From Anaerohabitans sp036788095 (lineage in GTDB: Bacteria; Zhuqueibacterota; Zhuqueibacteria; Residuimicrobiales; Residuimicrobiaceae): 21,249 bases of DNA. Each line of letters starts with the position of its first letter. The first letter of the stretch is position 1. Under the pieces are notes generated by a model. The model was not told the DNA's origin. It did not search any database and saw nothing but the letters and a program-made list of their open reading frames with translations. This document shows, one piece after another, positions 15,520 through 21,249 of this stretch. Where the stretch lies: positions 1 to 21,249 of the forward strand of contig DAIQOA010000066.1 of NCBI GenBank assembly GCA_036788095.1, in the 5' to 3' direction. The position numbers were made by a program, and so were the translations under genes.

Positions 15520-16367
15520 GAATATATCTATTAGCATGGTTGTTGCTCTTTTGCCTGCTGTTCGCCGCCGCCTCTTTCGCTCAGCAGCTGGAAGCCCAGG
15601 TGGAGACGGATCTGCGCACCCTGCCGATCGACAAACAGCAAAAATTGCGCGAATTCGCCGACCGGGTCATGCATTATATCAACAGCTACCGGTGGACGGA
15701 CGATCCCTGGCGAACCAAGGTCATGCTGCAGGTGCAGCTGATTCTGGAGGACCGCAGCACCAATGCGGAAGACCGGTATGCCGGACAGATTTTAATCCAC
15801 AACAATTATGATCTGCAGTTTTTCGACAAACGCTGGAGCTACACCTACATGATCGAAACCAACCTGCAGCATCAGGAGAACGGTTTGGACTCTTTTACCA
15901 GCGTCCTGGATTTTTACATCTATCTGATCCTGGGCGGTGAGTTTGACAAGTGGTCAACCCTGGGCGGTCAGGTCTATTTTGAAAAGGCCAAGAGCATCGC
16001 CGAACAGGCCAAGTTCGGCATGGGCCGGTTCATCGAGGGGTGGGATCGCCGTTTGGATCTGGTCACCTATCTGCTCGGAGATCGGCACCGACCCTATCGT
16101 GAAATGGTGGATTACTATTTTTACGGCTTGAGCTTTATCCGCGAGGACAACGCCCGCGCTCGTCAGCATTGCGCCACCGCGATCTCGATGTTGGACAAGA
16201 TATTGACCAACGATCCGGAGAACGAGTACGCGAAAAAATTTGTCGATGCGCATTATATGGAGATGGTGGAGATCTTTCGCCGTGCCATCAACAAAGACCC
16301 TCTACGCACGCTGATGGTGATCGATCCGGGCCACGCCCAGATCTACCGGGATATCCTCAACAACTGA
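15504..16367 (+). CDS. porD: DUF4835 family protein, PorD-like type IX secretion-associated protein
   Basis: This gene encodes 287 residues, the usual DUF4835 length. A signal peptide (hydrophobic YLLAWLLLFCLLFAAASFA, then QQ) precedes a mature domain with the family landmarks in order: NSYRWTDDPWR, an ILEDRS segment, the aromatic RWSYTYMIETNLQ, FTSVLDFYIYLILGGEFD, GGQVYFEKAKSIAEQAK, GWDRRLDLVTYLLGDRHRPYREMVDYYFYGL and a C-terminal DAHYMEMVEIFRR. DUF4835 proteins are annotated as PorD in the type IX secretion system of Bacteroidota; their exact role is unclear. The ATG has GGGAG 6 nt upstream. It is transcribed away from a PorV/PorQ-like gene and ends before a bidirectional terminator. The PorD name rests on family membership only. 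Confidence 0.85.
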   Translation: MFVRPRIYLLAWLLLFCLLFAAASFAQQLEAQVETDLRTLPIDKQQKLREFADRVMHYINSYRWTDDPWRTKVMLQVQLILEDRSTNAEDRYAGQILIHNNYDLQFFDKRWSYTYMIETNLQHQENGLDSFTSVLDFYIYLILGGEFDKWSTLGGQVYFEKAKSIAEQAKFGMGRFIEGWDRRLDLVTYLLGDRHRPYREMVDYYFYGLSFIREDNARARQHCATAISMLDKILTNDPENEYAKKFVDAHYMEMVEIFRRAINKDPLRTLMVIDPGHAQIYRDILNN

Positions 16368-16481
16368 GCGCAGATCGAAACGACGGCGCGGTCCCTATTC
16401 ATGATAACCAGCGTTGGGCATACGGATCAAGGGACAAAATCGCCACAGGGGTGAACAGAGCGGAACAGCGGCAGGAGCTTG

Positions 16482-16532
16482 AAAAAAAAGACCGCCGGGA
16501 CCACAGAGTGTATTAGTGGTCCCGGCGGTTTT
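16482..16532. terminator. Bidirectional intrinsic terminator between the PorD-like and beta-CASP genes
   Basis: Perfect 14-bp arms (16491-16504 and 16516-16529) flank an 11-nt loop. On the minus strand the hairpin is followed by eight U residues (plus-strand A run, 16482-16489), a strong stop for the beta-CASP gene ending at 16564. On the plus strand there are only four U residues, giving weaker termination for the gene ending at 16367. Confidence 0.92.
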
Positions 16533-16563
16533 ATGTAGGGGTTCTCGGGTGTGTGGGGATGGA

Positions 16564-17964
16564 TTAATTGAGTATCTCGACTTTTTCACCAAATCTGGGA
16601 ATGCGAATATGGCTGAATCCGATTGAACCGAGACCCTCGGCCAGAGCTTCGGACTGCGGCGGTTCGCCGTGCAGGACGAAAATGTTTTTCAACCGCTCGC
16701 GGTCGAACCGGCTGATGTAGGCGAGCAGCTCGTCGTGGTCCGCATGGGCGCTGAAGGCGTTGAGCTTGGAAACCTGCGCCCGCAGCTGCAGACTTTCGCC
16801 GAATATTTTGACGATAGGATTTTTTTCCACCAAGCGCCGGCCGAGCGTGTTCTCCGCCATAAAGCCGACGATGAGAACCGTGTTGCGTTCGTCCTCGATG
16901 TTGTTGGCCAGATGGTGCAAAATGCGGCCGGCTTCGCACATGCCGGATGCGGAGATGATAATGCAGGGCTCGCTCATCGTGTTCAATTTTTTCGATTCTT
17001 CCACATCCTTGATATACTGCAGACGGCTGAAGCCGAACGGATCCCGGTTGTTGTTCACCATCTCGCGCGTTTCGTCGTCGTAGCATTCGGGATGTTCACG
17101 GAAAATTTCCGTGGCGTTTACCGAGAGCGGGCTGTCGACAAAGATCGGCTGCGAGGGGATTTTATTTTCCATGGTCAGCTGATTGAGGGCATAGACCAGG
17201 TCCTGGGTTCGGCCCACGGAGAAAGCGGGGACGATCACTTTGCCGCGGCGGTGATGGGTCTCGTTGACGATCCTCGCCAGTTTATCGTGCACGGTGTCGT
17301 AATCGTCATGATAGCGGCCGCCGTAGGTGCTTTCGGTCAAGAGCACGTCCGCGTCGAGCAGAACATCGGGATCGCGCAGAATGGGCATGTTGGGTCTGCC
17401 GAGATCGCCGCTGAAAACCAGACGAAAGTCGCGTCCGTTCTCGCGGATTTCCAGCAACGAGACGGCTGAGCCGAGGATGTGGCCGGCGTCATAAAAGGTA
17501 ACGGTGATATCTTCAAAGAGCTTGATCGGCCGGTGGTAGTTGAGGCTGACGAACTGCTCCAGGGCGAGCAGCGCATCTTTGACCGTGTAGATCGGCTCGA
17601 TGGGCGGCAACCCCTTTTTTTCCTGTTTTTTGTTGACATATTCCGCGTCTTTTTCCTGGATGTGGCCTGCATCCTGCAACATGATACTGGCCAGATCGCG
17701 GGTGGCGTGGGTGCAGTAGATCGTACCCCTGAATCCGGATTTGACGAGATTGGGGATGTTGCCGCTGTGATCGATGTGCGCATGGGAGAGCACCATGGCG
17801 TCTACGGCGCCGGCGTCAAAGGGCAGCTCGCGGTTGCGGGAAAAGGATTCACTGCGTTTGCCTTGATACAGTCCGCAGTCCAACAAAATTTTACGTCCGT
17901 TGACGGTGATAAGATGGCAGGTGCCGGTCACTGATTGCGCACCGCCTAAAAATTCAATCTGCAC
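16564..17964 (-). CDS. Beta-CASP metallo-beta-lactamase fold ribonuclease (CPSF73-like)
   Basis: This gene encodes 466 residues from a GTG at 17964, chosen because AAGGAGG lies 5 nt upstream; the ATG at 17979 lies upstream of that site. The zinc-binding motifs are complete: HAHIDHSG, GHILGS, and FSGDLG. The beta-CASP motifs follow: TESTYGGR (A), SAHADHDEL (B) and VLHGEP (C). SASGMCEAGRILHHL and the opening LGGAQSVTGTCHLI are typical of the bacterial CPSF73-like group (TTHA0252 type). These proteins are zinc-dependent RNA endo- or exonucleases, so a role in RNA processing or decay is likely. There is no signal peptide. The gene is followed by a strong terminator. Confidence 0.93.
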   Translation of the reverse strand: MQIEFLGGAQSVTGTCHLITVNGRKILLDCGLYQGKRSESFSRNRELPFDAGAVDAMVLSHAHIDHSGNIPNLVKSGFRGTIYCTHATRDLASIMLQDAGHIQEKDAEYVNKKQEKKGLPPIEPIYTVKDALLALEQFVSLNYHRPIKLFEDITVTFYDAGHILGSAVSLLEIRENGRDFRLVFSGDLGRPNMPILRDPDVLLDADVLLTESTYGGRYHDDYDTVHDKLARIVNETHHRRGKVIVPAFSVGRTQDLVYALNQLTMENKIPSQPIFVDSPLSVNATEIFREHPECYDDETREMVNNNRDPFGFSRLQYIKDVEESKKLNTMSEPCIIISASGMCEAGRILHHLANNIEDERNTVLIVGFMAENTLGRRLVEKNPIVKIFGESLQLRAQVSKLNAFSAHADHDELLAYISRFDRERLKNIFVLHGEPPQSEALAEGLGSIGFSHIRIPRFGEKVEILN

Positions 17965-18098
17965 GATATCCTCCTTCATGTGATCGCTGGGGTCTTAGAC
18001 CGGGCGTTTCCACATCGTTTAACCTGCTTTGGACGCTCAGAGCGACTGATGGCCTTGGATGGACAAGGTTTTTCGGCAGGATGATCAAACAGGGGAAC

Positions 18099-18620
18099 TC
18101 AGGCCTTTCCGTCCATGCGAAATTCCGGCGAGTCGAACCAAAATCCGGTTCCGGAGATGTGATCCAACTCCGCCTGCAACAGCGCATAGTGAAAGTTCTC
18201 TTGGTCTCTGACAAAGGTGAAAATATGCCGGGCGCGGTCGTCCTGCGCCAGCGCGATGGCCTTTTCGAAAAATGTGATCGCTTCCTTTTCCTGCTTTAAT
18301 GCGATGCGCAGCGCGCTCATCTCATCCGCGGTGGCGCGTCGAAAGGAGGCGGCCGCTTTTTCATCGAAAAGGGGTAGAACGGGTTTCGCTCGCGTCTCGC
18401 GCAGCTGCCCCGGCTCCGGCCATCCATCGAATTCCCGCTTTAGCATCGCCTGAAACGCGGCCAAGTGGTGCTGTTCTTCCTCGGCCAGCTTTAGGAACAA
18501 CGCCTTGCCCGACGGATGTTGAGCTTTTTCCGCCGCCTGCAGATAAAATGCGCGGCCTTTGATCTCCAGGTTTACAGCCAGCGCAACCGCCTGTGCCTGA
18601 CTGAGGGGGGTGGGATCCAT
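18099..18620 (-). CDS. Ferritin-like di-iron protein (rubrerythrin family, no rubredoxin domain)
   Basis: This gene encodes 173 residues. The four-helix ferritin-like pattern is visible: Glu19 in NLEIKGRAFY, an E-x-x-H at 49-52 (EEQHH region), then a second pair with LKQEKEAITFFEKA and E-x-x-H in DQENFHYALL. The C-terminus GTGFWFDSPEF is common in short rubrerythrin-like proteins. No CxxC rubredoxin domain follows. Likely roles are peroxide reduction or iron handling in the cytoplasm under low oxygen. The ATG has AAGGAG 4 nt upstream. It is divergent from the phosphoesterase gene across a region with an FNR-type palindrome, which fits redox control. Confidence 0.87.
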   Translation of the reverse strand: MDPTPLSQAQAVALAVNLEIKGRAFYLQAAEKAQHPSGKALFLKLAEEEQHHLAAFQAMLKREFDGWPEPGQLRETRAKPVLPLFDEKAAASFRRATADEMSALRIALKQEKEAITFFEKAIALAQDDRARHIFTFVRDQENFHYALLQAELDHISGTGFWFDSPEFRMDGKA

Positions 18621-18709
18621 GGCGCTCCTTTGCCAAGTTGCTTTTCTGCATCACAGTGTAAATTAGGCAACTCTGGCCAAACAATCAATCAAAAAGTCGA
18701 AAAATGTCC

Positions 18710-18738
18710 TTGCATCGCGATTTAACAAATGGTATATT
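18710..18738 (+). promoter_or_regulatory. Putative sigma70-type promoter with extended -10 for the phosphoesterase gene
   Basis: TTGCAT (18710-18715) and TATATT (18733-18738) are exactly 17 bp apart, and TGG precedes the -10 as an extended element. The -10 matches the consensus at 5 of 6, the -35 at only 3 of 6. A start near 18745 would give a leader of about 50 nt before the ATG at 18798. Confidence 0.5.
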
Positions 18739-18750
18739 GATTCAAATCAA
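18737..18750. promoter_or_regulatory. Perfect FNR-type box, TTGAT-N4-ATCAA
   Basis: The sequence TTGATTCAAATCAA matches the CRP/FNR-superfamily FNR consensus at all ten fixed positions. It overlaps the last two bases of the predicted -10 and the expected start point of the phosphoesterase promoter, a position expected to repress that gene. It lies 117 bp before the ferritin-like start on the other strand and could activate or repress that gene. Confidence 0.55.
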
Positions 18751-18797
18751 ACTATTGCGTTCACGTTCTCTGCTGGCACGATCCACGAGGCAGGAGC

Positions 18798-19526
18798 ATG
18801 CGGCAGGCCATTTTATCCGACATTCACGGCAATCTAGAGGCCCTGCATCAGGTCTTACGTCGCGTTGAGCTGGAAAAATGCGACCGGATCCTCTGCCTGG
18901 GTGATTGCGTAGGATATGGCCCGTTTCCGAGCGAGTGCGTTGAACTGATCAACCGCAACAGTGCGGTGGTTCTGGCCGGCAATCATGATTATGGATTGCT
19001 GGGAAGGACGAGCACCGAGTTGTTTAACGAATTTGCGCGCCGGGCGCTCAGACTGAGTGCGCCGCTGATGACCGAATCGTCGTTAGAGCAACTTCGCAAC
19101 AGCCCGCTCACCTGGCAGGACGCTGAGGTGTTTTGTGTTCATGCCACCCCGCTGGACCCGGAGGCGTGGCAGTATCTGCTCTCGATCTACGATGTCGATA
19201 TCCAGTGGAACGCGTTTTCTCAGAACCTCTGCTTTTTCGGTCATACCCACAGACCGATGGCGATCTGCCAAACCGCTCAACGGCATACGGTGCAGCGGAC
19301 CGCTGACGATCTGCTGCTGCGGCCGAGCGAACGCTATCTCGTCAACGTCGGCAGCGTCGGCCAACCGCGCGATGGCAATCCAGACGCCTGCTTTGTCGTG
19401 CACGACGTCGACGATCAACGGGTGCGCTGGGTGCGCGTAGCCTATGACATCCAGGCCACCCAGCGGGCCATGCAGCAACTCAAGATTCCGGAATTTCTGA
19501 TTCGCCGATTGACCTTTGGCCATTAA
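18798..19526 (+). CDS. Calcineurin-like metallophosphoesterase
   Basis: This gene encodes 242 residues with the full phosphoesterase motif set: DIHGN (8-12), GDCVGYG (35-41), GNHD (61-64), VHATP and GHTHRP, followed by NVGSVGQPRDG. It belongs to the Metallophos_2/YfcE-like group of two-metal phosphodiesterases or phosphatases; the substrate cannot be read from sequence. GAGG 7 nt before the ATG serves as ribosome-binding site. There is no signal peptide, so it is cytoplasmic. It is the first gene of a same-strand run with roadblock-MglA-roadblock, 33 bp before the first roadblock gene, so it may be co-regulated with the GTPase module. Its promoter appears to overlap an FNR-type box. Confidence 0.92.
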   Translation: MRQAILSDIHGNLEALHQVLRRVELEKCDRILCLGDCVGYGPFPSECVELINRNSAVVLAGNHDYGLLGRTSTELFNEFARRALRLSAPLMTESSLEQLRNSPLTWQDAEVFCVHATPLDPEAWQYLLSIYDVDIQWNAFSQNLCFFGHTHRPMAICQTAQRHTVQRTADDLLLRPSERYLVNVGSVGQPRDGNPDACFVVHDVDDQRVRWVRVAYDIQATQRAMQQLKIPEFLIRRLTFGH

Positions 19527-19559
19527 ACACGAAAATCCAACACGGGCGATGCAACCAAA

Positions 19560-20087
19560 ATGGACCAAGCCATGCAAGAAAATCCTCCCTTGAAGCGAAC
19601 GGTGTTTTCCGAAACGGCTTTTTCGAAAATCGCGCTTATCCTCTCCGAGCTGTTGAAGCGTTCCCAGGCGAGGTTGGTGGTGTTCGCCGATATGAACGGA
19701 TACCCTATTGTCCATCGCGGCGACATCAAAGCGCAAAGCCTGTCCACGCTGACCGCTCTGGCCGCCGGCTCCTTTGCCGCCAGCGGAGAGATTGCACGCC
19801 TGATCAATAACGAATCCCGTTTTCGTTTTATCTATCAGGAGGGCGGCGTCTACCATACCTACACCTGCAGCGTTGGCGACGACTATTTCCTCATCGTGCT
19901 GTTCGAAAAGCAGGTCGCGCTGGGGCTCATTCGTTTGCTGACGCACCAGGCGCTCCTGCGCATCAGCAGCTATATCAAAGAGCTGCAGCAGACCTCAGAA
20001 CAGGCCAAGACGTTTCTGGATTTTGAATTTCGCGATGTACTCAGCAGGCAGCTGGATGACAAGCTCAGGGCCCGTTCCGGCTCCTGA
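19560..20087 (+). CDS. Roadblock/LC7 domain protein, MglB-like
   Basis: This gene encodes 175 residues. The roadblock/LC7 core spans about 18-130: FSKIALILSELLKRSQARLVVFADMNGYPIVHRGD, then LTALAAGSFAASGEIARLI and DDYFLIVLFEKQVALGLIRLL. A longer helical C-terminus (LQQTSEQAKTFLDFEFRDVL) extends beyond it. Proteins of this type bind small Ras-like GTPases; MglB is the GTPase-activating partner of MglA. The ATG at 19560 and a second ATG at 19572 are both possible; neither has a clear ribosome-binding site. It lies 83 bp before the MglA-type gene. Confidence 0.88.
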   Translation: MDQAMQENPPLKRTVFSETAFSKIALILSELLKRSQARLVVFADMNGYPIVHRGDIKAQSLSTLTALAAGSFAASGEIARLINNESRFRFIYQEGGVYHTYTCSVGDDYFLIVLFEKQVALGLIRLLTHQALLRISSYIKELQQTSEQAKTFLDFEFRDVLSRQLDDKLRARSGS

Positions 20088-20146
20088 GCCGATACCCGTG
20101 CGGCGCATGCGCCCTCGTTTTAGGTCCTGAGGGGGAGACCGGCCAA

Positions 20147-20170
20147 ATGGTTGCGCACTCGATAGGATGA
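20147..20170 (+). other. Possible seven-residue leader ORF abutting the MglA-type gene
   Basis: An ATG at 20147 with GGGGGAG 9 nt upstream opens a 7-codon frame (MVAHSIG) whose TGA directly abuts the ATG of the GTPase gene (TGAATG), in the same frame. It could couple or regulate translation, or be chance. There is no other support. Confidence 0.25.
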
Positions 20171-20752
20171 ATGTGGCCGTTTATGTATGTTGATTGGCAC
20201 AGGCAGGAGATCATTTTTAAAATCATCTATTATGGTCCCGGCCTGGGCGGGAAAACCACCAATCTGGAGTATCTCTATCGGCAGTTGGATCCCTCGGTCC
20301 GGGGAGAACTGATCACGTTGAAAACCCGGGAAGAACGGACGCTGTTTTTCGATTTTATGGAACTGGATATGGGCCGCATCAACGGCAAAAGGCCCCGCTT
20401 TCAACTCTACACCATTCCCGGTCAGGCGCTCTATCAACACAGCCGCCGTATTCTTCTGCGCGGGGCGGATGCAGTGGTTTTTGTCGCAGATTCACAGGCC
20501 TCGCGCCTGGACGACAACCTGAACACGCTGGTGGACCTGGAGCAGAAACTCATCAGCCTGCGACGAACTCTGGCCCGGTTCCCCTGGGTTCTGCAATATA
20601 ATAAGAGAGATCTGCCCGACATCCTCTCCATCGATCGGCTGCAGCAATCGCTGAATTTTCTCAAGGCGCCCGCCTATCAGGCGGTGGCCAACCGCGGGGT
20701 GGGCGTGATCGAAACTTTGAAAGGCGTCATCAACCTGTTACTCCAAGCGTAA
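20171..20752 (+). CDS. mglA: MglA-family small Ras-like GTPase
   Basis: This gene encodes 193 residues, the usual MglA length. The P-loop is GPGLGGKT (22-29). TREERTLFFDF (52-62) contains Arg56. The switch II region is TIPGQALYQHSRR with Gln85, having PGQ in place of the usual DxxG, as in MglA. NKRD is at 144-147 and AVANRGVGVIETL closes the fold. Arg56 and Gln85 correspond, with a constant shift of three, to the catalytic Arg53 and Gln82 described for Thermus MglA, so intrinsic hydrolysis machinery appears intact. MglA is the polarity and gliding-motility switch of Myxococcus. The start at 20171 has AGG 5 nt upstream; the ATG at 20183 is an alternative. Roadblock genes lie on both sides. Confidence 0.92.
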   Translation: MWPFMYVDWHRQEIIFKIIYYGPGLGGKTTNLEYLYRQLDPSVRGELITLKTREERTLFFDFMELDMGRINGKRPRFQLYTIPGQALYQHSRRILLRGADAVVFVADSQASRLDDNLNTLVDLEQKLISLRRTLARFPWVLQYNKRDLPDILSIDRLQQSLNFLKAPAYQAVANRGVGVIETLKGVINLLLQA

Positions 20753-20762
20753 GGCCTGTGGG

Positions 20763-21188
20763 ATGAATCCCTATTCAACCGTTCCCTCTGAACCCCCTGG
20801 CGCCACCGCGTCGTTTCAGCGGCAGGCGGAGGCGGGTCTGCATGAATTGATCCGTGTGGGCGGTTTTGACGCCGCCTACCTGTACAGCCCCGAAGGACTG
20901 CCCCTGGCACACACCGCATCCGCAGACCCGCACGTGTCCGAACTGCAAGTGGTGCAGTGGGTGGTGATGATCAGCAAAATGGCGCGCGTCATGTGCAAAC
21001 TCGGCGCCGCAGAGTCTGTGCATGAATTGTTGCTCGAAAGCCGGCAAAGCGCCAAAGTCGTGTTTCGTTTTTTAACCCTGTTCGAACAGCCGGCGGTTCT
21101 GGTGCTGCTGGTGCCGCCGCAAAAAACCTATCGGGGGTTGACCAACCGCATGGCCAAAGCGATGGAAAAATGGGCGACCTTTGCCTGA
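20763..21188 (+). CDS. Second roadblock/LC7 domain protein
   Basis: This gene encodes 141 residues. After about 18 variable residues comes a compact roadblock fold: AEAGLHELIRVGGFDAAYLYSPEGLPLAHTAS, a helix with VVQWVVMISKMARVMCKLG, then ESVHELLLESRQSAKVVFRFL and PAVLVLLVPPQ. It has no extra C-terminal helix, unlike the other roadblock protein here. The ATG lies 10 nt after the GTPase stop, and an AAGG overlapping that stop region could be its ribosome-binding site, so the two are almost certainly co-translated. It probably binds the adjacent GTPase, alone or as a heterodimer with the first roadblock protein. Confidence 0.87.
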   Translation: MNPYSTVPSEPPGATASFQRQAEAGLHELIRVGGFDAAYLYSPEGLPLAHTASADPHVSELQVVQWVVMISKMARVMCKLGAAESVHELLLESRQSAKVVFRFLTLFEQPAVLVLLVPPQKTYRGLTNRMAKAMEKWATFA

Positions 21189-21210
21189 GAGCCAAATCCT
21201 ACGGATTGCC

Positions 21211-21249
21211 ATGACCGACCCAACCCCCAGCAAACCGCGTTTTTCCGCC
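21211..21249 (+). CDS. Possible start of a further gene (truncated by window end)
   Basis: An ATG at 21211 opens a frame of 13 codons (MTDPTPSKPRFSA) that runs off the window, 22 bp after the second roadblock gene on the same strand. There is only a weak GGA-type ribosome-binding site. Too short to identify. Confidence 0.3.
   Translation, partial: MTDPTPSKPRFSA

Noticed and set aside
19083..19946. 287-codon minus-strand frame
   Set aside because: It runs antisense across two well-supported genes (phosphoesterase and roadblock) and shows no domain.
20102..20113. Perfect 12-bp palindrome GGCGCATGCGCC after the first roadblock gene
   Set aside because: No loop and no adequate U tract; G+C-rich palindromes of this size are not rare in such DNA.

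Overview
The window is a dense bacterial chromosomal segment, about 55-60% G+C by eye. It has short intergenic gaps and no rRNA, tRNA, insertion sequence, prophage or CRISPR array that I can recognise. Its gene families point to the wider Bacteroidota/FCB assemblage. They include a DUF4835 (PorD-type) protein, a PorV/PorQ-like outer-membrane barrel, a degenerate helix-hairpin-helix protein fused to an outer-membrane barrel, a secreted subtilase with a FlgD-like/type IX sorting domain, and lipoproteins with an F-F-S-C lipobox. MglA and roadblock proteins next door and the fairly high G+C fit a lineage such as Calditrichota or candidate phylum KSB1 better than a classical Bacteroidota. This placement is an inference from family content, not a phylogeny.

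Layout: (1) 1-1315 (+): the 3' part of an arylamine N-acetyltransferase-like gene, overlapping a DUF4416 gene. (2) 1387-8207 (-): reading leftwards from 8207, priA, then pdhA-pdhB-pdhC (pyruvate dehydrogenase E1 alpha, E1 beta, E2; no E3 in the window), a small coiled-coil lipoprotein and a DUF2809 membrane protein. (3) 8365-10832 (+): a cyclophilin-type prolyl isomerase lipoprotein ending in a clear terminator, then a secreted S8 peptidase with a C-terminal sorting domain. (4) 15505-10874 (-): a compact operon of a PorV/PorQ-like barrel, an HhH-barrel protein, a DUF6913/GT9-like protein and a GAF-GGDEF diguanylate cyclase. (5) 15504-16367 (+): the PorD-like gene, divergent from that operon with start codons that overlap in one CATG. 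(6) 17964-16564 (-): a beta-CASP metallo-beta-lactamase ribonuclease-type protein. (7) 18620-18099 (-): a ferritin-like di-iron protein, divergent from group 8 across a 177-bp region that carries a perfect FNR-type palindrome. (8) 18798-21188 (+): a metallophosphoesterase, a roadblock/LC7 protein, an MglA-type GTPase and a second roadblock protein, with the first codons of another possible gene at the right edge.

How the genes fit together: the most coherent theme is the cell envelope. A PorD homologue, a PorV-like barrel and a cargo-like protease with a sorting domain suggest a type IX-like export route. The barrel operon also encodes a c-di-GMP synthase. The nearby MglA/roadblock module is the kind of GTPase switch that controls polarity and gliding elsewhere. 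The remaining genes (priA, pdhABC, RNase, phosphoesterase) are housekeeping. I saw no obviously new defence or mobile system. The least explained parts are the barrel operon with its shared CATG start and the FNR-like divergent promoter.
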